Shown here: in pieces, positions 37,446-52,413 of the stretch | How positions within the stretch are numbered: position 1 is the stretch's first letter | Layout: the number at the start of each line of letters is the position of its first letter | Assembly (NCBI RefSeq): GCF_963675165.1 | Contig: NC_087392.1 | Location: forward strand, 4,299,442 to 4,363,441 | Direction: 5' to 3' | Source: Halichondria panicea | Taxonomy: Eukaryota; Porifera; Demospongiae; Suberitida; Halichondriidae | DNA: 64,000 nt | Program-made: the position numbers and the translations under genes | The notes under the pieces: generated by a model | The model's database searches: none | Told to the model about the DNA's origin: nothing | Seen by the model: the letters and a program-made list of their open reading frames with translations, nothing else

Positions 37446-40400
37446 CTACTGCACTGCTTGCACCAAACCATTGGCCTCCGTAGCCACTGAATCTGTGTGT
37501 GGGGTGGGGTGGGTGGTGATTGAGTGGGTGGGTGGTAGTGGTGATTGAGTGATAACAGTGACAATAACTTTTGTAACAATGAAACCTGGTGGATGTAATA
37601 AAGAGGTGGCCTGCTAACACAGCTCCAAACACATACTATGGAGACTTTGGGGCCATTATAGAGGGTGTAATAGACACTGTATTTCACGGAAGTACATAAT
37701 AAAATGAAATTCTAGACTATAGGAAGCGAACAGGTTTTAATGTCAATAGGGTGGGGTAATGGGTTGGGATGACAACGACAAAACTACAAAACTAATGGTT
37801 ACCAGCAACTCACCATTTAGAGAAGGTGATACAGAAACAGAAGAGCTACTTTGAGAATCAGATGCTAATGCTGCATGTGAGGAAATACAACGGTCATACA
37901 ATCGTACACACAAATACTGGCATATACTAGGTACTGTATCTAATTGCGTACCTGATGCAGGTACTGATAATTGTCTCCGTGGCGACGAAGGTGGTGTGAA
38001 GCCGTCGACAGGGGGTGCAGCAGACGTGTCTGTGGGGGGTAGTCACATGACAAATATTAGCCTTGTTTTGATAATTAGATGGCCAGTGAAAAATGTATGT
38101 ATATATATGTAGAAGGTTTCAAATACATGTAGCACCAAAATGTTGTGATGGAAGAGCAGTTCTATCTGCCCTAACTCGTATTAAACACGTAGTAGCTATA
38201 ATTATAGAGGGACCAACCCTAACCCAAGGAACATAAGTAGCTACATGTATAAAGGGACTAACCTGAACCCAAGGAGACAGTCGTAGGGGACGGTGAAATG
38301 GGCTCTGTAGAAACAGTAGCGAACAAAGTCAGTGTGAAGTCTTGTGATAATTATGGCAGTATTGAAAGAATGTAAAATAACTCACTGAAGTTGTTGAAGT
38401 TGCTGTATTTATCGTTAGGAGCCGATTTCCTCTTTACTCTGTTGAGGGGGCTCGGTGGATTTCTACGCAGCTGCACAACTGCAGGGAGAGAGTTTTAGAT
38501 AATTTGGGGTCCCAAAGTGTGAAGAAGTTCTAGAACAACCTCAACATTCAATGCACTGCTCGTACTGTACATAGTAGCCAAATACAAAAAGCTGAACAAA
38601 ACCGGTATGCAAAGTAGTATAGGTAAATCTAGGATATCACTATAGACACCCAGTCAATGACTCAGATATTTGACAACAGTCAGAAACATACATAAAAGTT
38701 TGCAGTGAGTAAAAACAGAGAATTGGCACCAAAGATGGCAAAGCTAAACTGTATGTGACCCTCAGTATACAACTAAGGGACTAAGGCTGTCACTATGATC
38801 CAGTACCCACCTCTCTCACTGCTCTCCGCTATTCTCTCGAGGAGGTCCTCTTCTTGAACCACGTACTTTCTTTCTAAATGTTTCCTCACCATCTTCAGCA
38901 TGCGGTGCTGCAGAGGAACAGAGAGGGCTCAATAAACAAAAACAGTATCTACATGTACGATGCACACACGACTATGCAGCGTGTAGGACTTGCTTTAGGA
39001 AGAAGTCAATTGATACCATGTTATTACTGTACATATCACATTGTCAACTGAAGGTAACACGCTCGTAATAACAGTCATAAGTCATTCCGTCCCTACTGTG
39101 TCATTTTTTATACGGTCAAGTAACCTTGAGGCATAATTTGGTAAAGGTCCTTGTATTGCATGAAAATCCTTGCGTTGTATGCAATATACAGGTAGTTCGC
39201 CTATACAGATATCAACAGACTAAAAGTGCACAGTCATATCCACGATGCACTCACGTGTGTGTAGACTTCCTTGAGCACGTTGTCAGTGATGGTGGCCATG
39301 TTGGTGGACTTGTTTCTAAGTCTGATCGAATGGTGAATGCTTTTTAACATGCCCCCAAGCTTACCGAGGTCTACCTGCGGAGGGTCGGGCTGTGGGGGGG
39401 GGGAGGTGTAGGATATAATATCAATTGGTACATGTATACTTGCCCCATGAGTTCACAGAAACAAATATCATAACCTATGACAGTGTAACATATTATAATG
39501 GGTATGTGGGGCCCTGTTTGCATGACAATACCAAGTTTCAAAACTATACGCGGGGTCTGCCAAATTATGGAAATTTAAGCAGTTTAAGGGGGAGGGGGGG
39601 TGGTCTAATAATCTACAGTGCATGAACACTCACAATGATGGGCTGCTGACAGTAGGTCTTAATGAGTCGTATCTGTCTGGCCAGCATTCTCAGTTTCTCA
39701 AAGTTGACGAGCCCCTTGACTTGTGACTCGTTGCCATCAAACAAGAAGGTGAGGTCTTTCTTTATGATGGGGAAGAATGGGATGAGTGGTGGAGGAGTGC
39801 TTCGCTGGAGCTCACGGTACTTGGCCATGTTATGGAAAGGATTCATGAAGCCTGACATGTCCTGTGATTATAAGGACAAATAGAACAGAAAATGAAAGTG
39901 AATGATGTTTGGGCACATCTGAAAATGTGAAAGAACTCTCAAAGAGCTGCAAGAATTGAACTCGAGTATTCTTAGAGACGGCTGCCCTAAAACTGTATTC
40001 AACACACAATTGATGTCAAGTTGTGTAGGTACTGTACCTCCATAGACTTCTTGTGTTTGGAGGGCACCTTCTCCCAGGAGCTCTTCTGTCGAGAGACCAG
40101 CCCGTGGTGGAGACCACTCAGAATGTGGAACATGGAGTTGTAGTTTCTCTGATCCTTACAGCATCCTAGCGAGGGTGTGGGAGTGTGTGTGTGGGTTGTT
40201 GTATGGTAACGTTTGGGTTGTGCAAAGCACACACCTTGTATGCAATGTGTGACACATAATGGACGATTAGCTCACAGCAAATAATGTTACGACTCTAATA
40301 CAGCACACGTACACATACAAAAACTATAACCAGAAACTGCATGGAACACTATGGGACTGGTAACAATTATGCAATGTGCAGGCAGGCAGGCAGATGACTC

Positions 40401-43400
40401 ACTGGCTATCTTGATGAACTGTTTCATGAGCTTGGCCCTCATGTCCGATCGTGTTTCACTGACAACCATTGTCACCACCCAGTACATCTCGTCGTTGGGG
40501 ATCTACATGTCATGTATGTGATGTCATACTGCATCATCAAACACTCCAAAATAAGGACAACTACACTTTACAGTGAAACCTGTCTTTACATGTATGTAAG
40601 CAGGTCACCCTCTAAAATACAGCCAGGTTAATGGGGCCCAAAGTCTCCATAGCATGATTATGTGTTAGCAGGCCACCTCTTTATAACAGCCACTGTGGGT
40701 CTGCTCAGCTATAGACGGTTTTCACTGGACTAATTGGTATATTCCTCAACAGGGAAATAAAATTTAAAATGTGAACCTAAGGAAAAGGAAAAGGAAACGG
40801 AGAAGTACTAGCTAGCCTCTCTCAAACTCTGCACAACAGTTTTATAAAACGCTGTACGTAGATGTACATGGCTTCAATCACAATAATTCTCAGTTGCTCA
40901 CATTCTCAAACCTGGACAGGTTCTGTTTGGCCTGTTGGTCTCGATTCCTCCACAGGTCAGCTATGTACTCACGAGAGTCTATGCTGCAAAACACCACCGA
41001 GTCCTGGATGAAAACAGACTAGTTTCAGGGCACGTAGAAAAGTGTTGAAAGTTTGGGTAGCACACATAGGGAATGGTCATCACATTTAGAATTGAATTTG
41101 TTCTGGCAATGTAGAGAACAATACTATGAGTGAACTCACGGCTCGTGTGAGCTCCTCTGCCACCTGCTTTGGTGAGAGGCTGAGGATGTGCTCCCACAGT
41201 CGACTCTCCTTCACAATGTGCTGGAGGGGAGGGGAGGGGGGGGGCAATGTTAATACGAGGGGCAGTTACAGCATTGGTTTAAGGGGAATATAATTAGTTG
41301 CATGCAAGAGTCCGGTAGAAAATAGCAATAGCTTTTCGATGTCCGGACACAACGTACACACATGTATACAGTTAATTATAAGCACTGAATATTGAAATGG
41401 GCTAGAGCCTTATAAATCGTCAAGTCATCAATGTTTGCAACACAAACATATACAACAGCAATTCACCTCGGCTTCTTCGTCCTGTACCAACGTGCCGTGG
41501 AAAGCTCTTTCTTTCAGATAATACCTGGGCAACAATATAATGATTGATATACACACAATTACAGAATGTTGCGCGTTTTTGAAGATAACCACGATCTCAA
41601 TTTTGAACCCTCAATCTTACCTGCTTCCGAGGCCAATATAGTTGGCAAGGTCTGTCAAGTGATTAGGGAGCACTGAGTTACGTATTGGGCCGTTCCTACT
41701 GTCCACAGTCACCATACAGATACAGTACTCACTGCAAAGGGAGGGGGGGGGCAAGGAATGAATACGTGTGCTAGTTCACACCAAGTGTGCTTGTTTGTGC
41801 CTCCATTAAACCAATTTGTAACAACACTACTGCAAGTACGTAGAATACTACAAAAGTGTATACAGAGCAGGGATTATAAATAAGAGCCGAAAGCTACAAT
41901 GTGTACCTTGATGGTGAGACGACAAACTTGTCAGGATAGAACTCCTTCACTGATCTGCTGATCAAGTCAGCTATTGTAGTCGACTAGAGAAAATTATACT
42001 GATCACTCATGATTCGGGACACATCACACACACAGTAAGATGCTGAAACACATTCAATACAAACATAATGCATACATGTACATACATGTATACACAGTAA
42101 ACTGCTACTATAGCCATACTGGATGGTACCGGTGACACACAGCCTACACCCATCAACTCTATCCCTCCACTTACTGGAGAGATATCCAGGTACTTGTGTG
42201 AGTGGTCAGGGAGGTACAATTTCACTACGGCATCGACAATCTTCCCGGCAGCACCCCCCTTCCCGTTACCCCCTGGAGAGCTCAGAGAGTGAAGGTCCTC
42301 CATCGAAATTGCTCTTTTAGTTAGAGGGTCACCTTCCGAGGTAGATGGAATAATCAATCAATAATGACTTACACTACACAACAACTAGGCGTAAAATACT
42401 ATTTTCATATACGGGTACAGGCAAAACAATTAGTCACGTACAAATCATAATTTTGTATTGAACCTATAGACCTTTTGTGTTCCAAAGTACATGTACGTGT
42501 GTGTGTATAATTATAGGGATGATTCAGACGACTTAACTACATTGTTAAACCTTTCTTTCTACCTTTCTTTCCTCTACCTTTGTCTCCTTTCCCATCGGAC
42601 AAGTTCTCTGTCGAATTTTTTCGACTTTTACGACTTTTTTTCAAAGCTTTAAGGGGGGCGGGGCCGGTGGTGCCATCATGTGAGTCCGTGGTCACAATAG
42701 CGGAGGAACTCGATCGAGGGCCGAGCTTGAACTTTCTGAATTTATCCAAAGAGGATAGCTTTCCAGTAAAGGCCGTTAGTGGTTTCATTATGTGCTGTGG
42801 GAAGTACATGTAGGGTGGGATAAAGACTACTGCACTGTGCAATGCATGTGGCGGGTATAAATTATTTTCAATCTCACGAATTGCATGAGGGGGAGTGAGT
42901 GAGGGATATTCGTACATTAACACTAGTTGGGCTGCTGCTTTCTGCCAACATTTTATCTAGACCCTCGAAACGTTATCTGCCACACGGTAATATAGTATAC
43001 AGTGGGCACGATAATATTTTCATGCACTGTGTCAAATACTCACCGGGCCCTTTTTCTTTGGCTTTGGGGAACTTGGAGCTGGAATGAATGTAAATGATAC
43101 TATTATCGAAGGCTATTGCATAATGAATATATACACTATGGTCCATTCCAACATGCTGTAGCAGACACAGTACAAAGATTACACTAAATGTACGTATATA
43201 AAGCCAACTTCAAAATGCCAATTTTGTAAATAAGACTCTATCTACATCTACATGTACGTACTAGAGTTACTTTTACAAATGTAATAGCTACACAATGTAT
43301 TGTAAGGGAGCTCACTCTTGCCCGAAGATTTCCCGTTTGTGGCGGCAGGTTTGGAATCTGAGTTACAGCGTGCCATAGGAATGAGGGGGACCATTGGTGC

Positions 43401-46400
43401 GGGGGCGGGAGATTTGGACGAGTACTGTGTGAGGGTGTGTGTGTGGGAGGGGATAAACAATGTGAAAGTTGATATACTCTATTTGCATGCAATAGTGGCC
43501 AGGGCTTCTAATTCTAATTTCTTTGATTGAGACGAGCAGGCCATTGAGACACAGACTTCTATTCAAGATATACTATAACACTACACATGCATTACACTCA
43601 CATCAGCTGGTACTTTTGGAGGGTCTGCCACAAACGTTCTGAACTCTGGGAAGGTAACAACATATAGTCATGCACACTCACAACAACACACCCCAGGCTG
43701 TATTGCTGTGGCTAACGGAGATACCTACCAGGGAGGTTGGACTTGACTTTGAGGGACAGCTTGTAGTTTTTACGCAATGTGGACAACACCTGTGGCAGGA
43801 AAATAGTGTAATACTCAGAACATCACATGATTGAGCGGTCCAATCACAACACAGTACTCCAACAATTAAGACAACATACTCATTACCACAGAGTACATGT
43901 ATTGTACCTGATTCAGCTCCTTCTTAATACAATTTCCATCATTTATCTCCAATATCTGAATAGAAATTGATACAACAATTAAACTAGTACACACATTAAC
44001 AGTGACACATACATTGCATGGACACACAAAGCAAGGTCAACCCCTATACCCTAAGTTACACTCTTTATTCATCCATTGTACATGCATGAGACATAAACCC
44101 AGGTATAAGGACAAAATCAGGCAAGGAAAGCTATTAGGGAACGTTAGTTTTGAGTGAATATGTAGTGATCACCTGATCTCCTAGTCTAAGCCCCGCCTTC
44201 TCTGACATTGACCCTGGCTCGACCTTTGACACAAACACGGGATGCCCGACCTCCCATCCTCCCACCACCTCAAACTCCAGTGGAGAGTTGGTACCTGCTC
44301 GATCCTATAAGGGGGGGGGGGGGAGTGTGTACATGTACATTGTATATCGCAATGTTTTGTAAGCATAAAAATTATAATTATGGCATCGCAAAAATAAGAT
44401 CGCGAAGCCTATACCAGTACTTGCGGTATGACATCAAGACCCTTGCCTGATCGCAAAAGTTGGATTGCATAGTGTCAAATGTTCTGCTAATTTGGCTCAT
44501 TCGCAAAACATTGTAGTACATCAACATGTACATGTATGTAGTAATACAGCAGCCTGTTACCTGCATGGCTATGTCTACACTGTACATGTGTGCTCACCAG
44601 CTCAATGCCTGTTACCTGCATGGCTATGTCTACACTGTACATGTGTGCTCACCAGCTCAATGCTCCTGGTGGCAGCTCGTGATGATCTCAGTTTATCCAG
44701 AGTCCTCTTCTCACTGAGCTTGCCCTGAGAGAAAGAGAGACAACAATCAACAGTCAGCACACACTCATTATCAGCTATTTTAGAGAGAATTAACTGAGCT
44801 AAAGACTATCTAAATTGGAAAGTATACAACTGTAACTTATGTATACACTATGCAATTGATCTCTTTCAGCTGTACCCCTGCTTCAGTACATACGAAATAA
44901 TGTAAACAAACTATGAAATTGGATCCTCAAAACTAAACGCACACACTACTAACAATGTAGTATTGATCAACTCAATTGACTCACGTCTTCTACGAGTCGT
45001 ATCTCGAACCAGTCCAGGAAGTCCAACATCTCTGTCATCTCCTCGAACTCAGAGTATTGTTCTGCCACCCAGTATGTCAGTATCACCGTCACCTGTACAC
45101 ACAGGCACAAGGTATACACAGCGTAAATCATATTATTGGTAACAACTTGATATACTTACATGTATACAACAGCCGGCCTGACTTTAAGCTATACAAAAAC
45201 ATATGTACAGTACAGCACAGGTCAATAACCAACAGTACCTATTCAACTGTGTATGGGTAGATACAGTAGAGAGGTACACTGTATAGTTGTTAGTTCTGAT
45301 CTGTATACTTCAGGATAGTACTTAGAAGTACGGGTAATTGTAGCAAAGTTCATTGCCCACAAGAAATTTAATTCCACTGTAAATAAAAAAACAAAAATAC
45401 AAACCGTGCAATCTAGAATGACTATGAAAACAGTTAATCATGCACCAATAATGATGGCTAATACTTGCACAGACAGTTAGTAGCCAGAAGCAGCACCACT
45501 GCAGTCTATAACCCTCGGAATGACCTTACTAAGATGGCCAATGTGGCGGCGGCACTTCTCCGTATCGACTGTGGTCCAGAATTGTTTAATTCCTTCTATC
45601 AGCTCCGTCTTGGTTGTTGGTTTAACCTCTTGTTGTATATAATCCTTGAGCTCGTGCCATAAGTTTTCAATTGGGTTTAAGTCAGGGGATTCCGGGGGTG
45701 TGCGCCACCAGTTGATGGTCTCAGATTCAAAGAAGTTCTTGGCCTTTCGAGATGTATGCCTAGAATCATTGTCTTGCATGAACCTATGAGTTGAAGGGAA
45801 GTTCGATTGAATAAATGGAACCAAATGTCTACGAAGGATCTCTAGATAGAAATCCGTGTCCATTATCCCTTCAAAGATACATACTGCGGTCGCTCCCTTT
45901 TTACTGATGCCAGCCCATACTTGAACTTTTACGGGTTGCTTTGGTCTTGGTGTCAGTTTTCGAGCCTGGTCTTTTCTACGGAAAGCATGTCGGTGATGAG
46001 AATCAAGTTGGATCGAGGTTTCGTCACTCCAGATGACATCTTCAAAGTCATCCTTCTCCTGTATCTGCTGCACACACCATTCTAAACGCTTCACTCTGTT
46101 CGGTTCATGAATCATCTGACAGTATCGCGAGCCACGAAAGGTCCAACCTAACTCTCGCCGGTACTGTTTCAATGTAGTCAGACTAATACCTATACCACTG
46201 ATATGTAGGACTTGCTGTAGTTGTGTGGCAGTAGTTTCACTGTCACTCTGCATTTTGGCTTCTACAATGCACTTCACTTCAGGAGTGATCTTGGTCTTTC
46301 TTCTAGAGCCAGATTTTCGTAAAACAGATTTATTACTTCGGTAGTACGACAAAAATTTGCTGACAGACTGACGAGACAAGTCCACTTCATACATCTCTTG

Positions 46401-49400
46401 AAGGTGGCTAGATATGTAACCTGCTGTCCATCCTTTACTTGCAAGATAGAGAATTGTATGCTTAATGTAATGACTGACTTCGGCCATCACTTTTCTTTTC
46501 TGACAAAAATAATTCTAGACTGTATGTAGATCTAGAGCAGGCAAGATAATGATTGTGCTTATATTTGGCCACAAGTACCTTATCTACTCACTCCCACACT
46601 ACCCTACTACCCTATGTAAGTACCTGTACTACCCTTAGGTACCCGTATACTACCTCAAGTACCCCTACTACTACCCTAAGTACCCCTACTACTACCCCAA
46701 GTACCCCTACTACTACCATCTACCCGTGCTACCCATATTCACATTTACAATAGGTAAGTACTACACTACTAGGTATACATGGAATTTCGGTTCAGATACC
46801 AAAGTACTATAATTATGGGTCTTGTAGATCCCGAAATGTTTTTATTGACCAATATTTTAACTGCACACATTGCACTCTATGTTTAGACGCCTTCTCCAAC
46901 TGACTCGCTACCGCTACCAAAACAGTTCACTAGTGACCCTATACCGTACACCAGGTTTTGAACACGAGAGTCGGAGACTATCTGCCCCCTGAAAGAAACC
47001 CAGCCAACCTACCCTCTCTCTCTGCTCAGGCATTCCTTCGACCCAAGCCTTCTTGAGCTGATCCACTACGACCAGGGGGGAGGGGAGGAAGGTCTTGTAC
47101 GTGAGCAGGAAGTCCTTCATAAACAAATCGTCCACTGTCTCCTCACAGAGGTTCTTCAAGAGCTCCTCCGGGGTCGCCTGTGGGTGTGTATGGGGGGAGG
47201 GGTACATCGAGTAACAAGCTACAACTGTATTGCCAGCAAGTCCCAAGTGTACTGTCCAAGCATATTGCACTGCTGAGAATGAACACGGTACATTTACACA
47301 ATCAATGCTTATGTCTTAAACACTGCATATCATTGAATAACAGCTAAAAATAACGTGGACAGTAATGGACTAATCCTCCTTAATTATGTACATGCACGTG
47401 GGTGGGTTGAAGCCATACTAAAAACCACGCAGCCTTACACAAAATACATCTAGACTCTTAGTGACTTTGAATGCCTATCTGCCATTATCCCCCTCCCCCA
47501 CATACACACCCATCCGTACCTGTACAATAAAGTAGCCCTCCCTCTTGGCGTCCACGGCTCTCTTCTCCAACACTGCCACCAGCTCTCCGCCCACCTCCAC
47601 TCTCTTCAGGTTCTCCTCTCCCTGAATCTGCACACGACTGTACTCCTCCAGGGTCACAAAGCAAAGCTGGAGGGGACAGATGGCTCGTTTGATAAAAGTA
47701 ACAAAAAATAGGAATAGGTTACATCTCCTTCCAATAAAGAAAGTAACACTTCAAGTCTTGGCGATCATACTTTTGTGATGCCATAAGCACTCGCACTAAC
47801 TTTACAAATATAAACCACTCATAAAACATTGTAGCTACATGTACATGATAAAGACAAACATTGACAGAGTGTATAAGTGACTGAATGGCTTACAGTGCAT
47901 GATTTCTCTGCTGTGAGCAGCTTCCCTCTCTGAGGGAGCACCTTGAGACTCTGGTTGATGCCAAACCTGGAGCACACACAGGGAGAAAACAGCACATGAC
48001 CTTGAAATAATCAACACATACATTTATACTCTGGGAATAGAATATAGATTTCTGCTAACTACAAAATCCCATGGCTGTTTGTGTCCCAAGGCAACAAAAT
48101 ACCAGTACACGTATATCCTTTATATCGTACAGTGAATGACTAAACAGTCATACACATTAAGCACAGCACAACACATTAAATATGGTATGTAAGGATAGGC
48201 CATAACAGGATGCAGTAATTAGTGGCTAGAATGGGTGCAGACTATTGCGTCACTTCATAATCAGGTCAACCCTCTATTATTTATACAATAGCTTATACAG
48301 CCAGGTTAATGGGCCCCAAAGTCTCCATAGAATGTGTTTGGACCTGTATTAGCAGGCCACCTCTAATGGAGCCACTGTTGATCTGTTCAACGACAAGGGT
48401 GAATGGTATAAACAGGTTTCACTGTGACTTGTTTCATCACGTGGAAGCTACAGCAGTACGTACATTAAACAATCCATACAAGGCTCCAAAACACTATAAG
48501 ATCACTTAGTGGATCAATCACAAGAGACAGCACATTAACAAGGCAACGGTGAGTATTGAGAGAGTTCACAGGACAACAAAGTCAAGACCTTGTACTAGCC
48601 TTGTCCACTACCACTCACATGATCAGCCATCATTGCATACACAAGCATCACAGACACGTACACATAATCAAGCAAAGGCTGAGACACGCAATGAAGTACT
48701 GCTAACAGTGGAAAATTGCTCTAAGTGCACACTAAAGTGGGAATAACTCAAACCACACCAAGAGATCTCCGAATCTCCTGCCTAAGAAATCACACCACCA
48801 GGTCCCACAAAGATCTCATACAAATGTAGGAAAAACCTCAAATCAACCAAACACTTTTGGTAACTCTGTTGGTTCCCACAAGGTACTGTTACTGTAGTAC
48901 GGTACTCACGAGTCTCCAACGTGGTAGGTCCTGTCCGTGTCCGAGTCCCTCACCAGTCGCAGCTGACCGTTGAGCACTACATACCACTTGTCCACCTGAG
49001 GGAGGGGGCGGGACAAAGCCACAACAAGTAAAGTATGGCCTCAACTATGTATACATGTAATACAGTGAATCTGTCGATTAAGATACACTTTTGTGGGAAC
49101 AGTATAATTATAATCAAGACAATGTTGTAGAGAGGCTGTACTGTACTAGGAGGCTCTATGTACTGTATTTTATAGGTAGGTACATTTTAGGTATGGATCA
49201 AAGCACTAGCTAGTACTGTTCTTGGAGAGGCACTTGTACATGTAAACAGTGTCCCTAATTTGACAGCCTTTTATTAGAGGGTCCCACAGTCTAGTTATAC
49301 ATTATGTGATTGCTGTACACATCTCTACAACACCAAACCTACCTCTTCCCCGTTGTCAATGACGATGGAGCCCTCGTTCTCAAAGGTCTGCAGCATGAGT

Positions 49401-52378
49401 ATCTGGAACAGGGCTTGTCGTATGTTGGACGTCATGTTGGTGAAAGCCTGAGGGGGTGGAGGTTACAATAACTATACATTCCTCTTAAAATTGCATTTGA
49501 ACAGCTGCTTAATTCAAACTATGAGATGTGTACATGTATTGACAATCAAGGCACAATAGTCTAGTTCACAATGGTTGCTTTGTTTGCATATTACGCTTCA
49601 ATCACATTCAGCCACACACACACACACACAGTAAACACAATCATGCCTTCGCATCACGTGACGTAACCAACCAACTCACTGGTATATACTGTAAGACGTC
49701 CATCACTCGCTCTGTGATAAGAACAACATTCAATAACACACACCATACATGTACGTCTTGACAGTACTCATAAGGTCTACTATTGTAACAGCTTTACAGT
49801 AAGCGGTGCCGAGGGTCACACCTACATGTAACATGCAGCTGCTGTATGCCTCATCAAATATCGAGTACCGGGTGTGGTATGGCGAGAGCTGTCGCTATGA
49901 TTGGGGATTTTTGAAACAATTATCTTTATTAATTACGATGAGAGACCGTTTTGGTGGGTGTTGACAGGCTCAATTAATCGTCAGTACATACCTTCTCACC
50001 ACCTGGCTGGCTGTGCATACTCACGTGTACAGTAACTGCATGTTTAGGTACAGTACACACTGGCTATTTCAGCTAAGATCACCTGTTTGTCACTTCTAAA
50101 ATGAATCGAAATAGCAGTGCATATGTACAAGTAGGTACATATGCACTGGCTAGAAGAGGAATCTTCGCTATTTCTCTTTAGGGAGCTAAGGTCACCACTT
50201 AGCCACTCTTGGAATTAACAAAACATGTGAAAAATTTAAAGTTCAAAATTAGGAGCAGAGATAATGCAAGTGTCAGTATAATGCAGTGTGCGTATGTAGC
50301 AAGCGAGTTCCATTGTAGTACAGTTGTGTAGCAACCCACTAATAGAAGTCATCCACTTATTATAGTATCCCCAACACTGACCTATGTCCTCCTCTGATCT
50401 GTCAGTGGGGGGCTTTGACAGCACCTCCAGCACAGCGTCCATACTGGTGGCACTGGAAGACTGCATGTGAGGACACAAACGTATCAGCTATAATTATACA
50501 GAGTTAGTAATAAAAATACAAAAAACAGATGGTCAGTGGGTAGACGAAGCAACATGTAGTGGGATTACAGTGAAACCTGTCTAACCACAGTGGCTGTACA
50601 GTAGAGAGGTGGCCTGCTAACATACGTTGATACCCACACACTATGAAGACAGTGGGGCTTATTAACTTGGCTGTATTATAGAGGGTGACCTGGTATCTTA
50701 GATGTTCACTACACTGATTTACCTCTTCGGGGACAAAGTAGAAGTTAAAACTCATCTTATTAACTGTAGCACTATATTCTCTAAGGTATGAATACATCAA
50801 CTACAAGTACAAGTACGAACTTGAAAATATCCTGGCTAGCTAACTATTAGTCACAATTCAATCAAGCCACACACTTAATCTTTAGTGTACTAAGATCTGC
50901 TGCAGTTAAGGCATTGGCTTGCACGGCTAATTTAGCTAACAATAGTGGCTACAAGTTGCTAAGTGGAGGTACAAGACTGCTACATGCACACACCATACAG
51001 CCAGTTTATGTACTGTACTCCGTAACAATGCTATATTATATCTCACCTCTGATTGCACAGATTCCTCGTCATCAGAATCAACTGGAGAGAGAACCACACA
51101 TTTATACATACATACTATGTACAATATACATACATGTATACTGCACACACTCTACTTTATACAAACACTGTATATGAAGGATGAGGGACACAACTACACC
51201 TGGATAATTGCAGGGGAATCTCTTTCAATTTCCACCCCTGAAGAATGGCCAACTGAGGCCAGATCCAATGAACAGTGCATTCACAAACAACCCTTTAAGA
51301 AAGGCCACCCCTGATAGCTAAAAGCTGTGATGTACATGTACATGTATCCTCCTGATCCCTCCCACACACCTTGACTCTCGGACAAGTAGTCGAGTGAGCC
51401 GACAGAGTCTCGTATCCTGTGATCTGTTGGGGGAGCACTGGCCCTCCGCTCTCTACGCCTGTCCCTCGATCGTACTATGACCTCTGACGATGTTGGACCT
51501 GCTATTGCCAGGTCAAAGGTCACTGGGTGCTCCATTGCTTTATTGAGACTGTCATTGGACATACTTTTCTTCTTTTCTTCAAATGAGAAAAACGGTGACC
51601 TACAAACCGAGCAAAGAGATGTAATAAATTTTATACACAAACAACCACGACAAAATCCCAAATACCACCTCATGTTGGAAAGTGAAGATATGACGAATAA
51701 TTATATACCGTAGAGCGCGTAATTTTCGTGGGGTAAAATATTCGTTATTTTCATGGGTAAGCTGACCTCCACAAAATTTCCCCTATGAAAATCACCGTGT
51801 TCGAATTTTTACTCCACAAAAATGACCCGCTATACAGTACTTGTACCTAACTGACATGCACAACTCCTCTACTTGTAGGCCAAAGTCTTGAAATAGACTG
51901 CACGTACAATACAAAAGGTTCACTTGTAGCAACCACTTGATTAGTGTTCAGAAGATGATCTAAAAGGAGGCCCTACATGTATATTCAAGTGACTGCAGTA
52001 CTACAGTACAGTCAGTATCAACGCCCCTCAGGGCATGTAGTTGTTAAGCATGTACTCACAAGACCATAGCTCTAACACAAAGACACTGTACACTGTACAC
52101 GTACCTTTCTTCACTCATGCTCCTCGAGTCCCTGTCAGAGAGAACGTCTGCACTCATGGGGTAGACCTGCGTCCTTCGAGGGGACCCTGTACTGTCAGGG
52201 GGTGGGGTACTAGTGGCCACATGCAACTCAAGTTCTAACCCATCACTGCCTTTTCGTCTACTCAGAAGGGACTCGAATTTTGTGAGTGGAACATTTTCTG
52301 ACCGTCCCTCTGTCATTCCGGACGGTGGTACAGTATCCTCCGCCTTGGTACTGGCAGCAGTGGTGGACACTTGGGTCG

Positions 52379-52413
<35 letters not shown>

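Noticed and set aside
46553-46753. Thr/Pro-rich frame upstream of the transposase
   Set aside because: It comes from a degenerate TACCCCTACTAC tandem repeat and shows no gene features.
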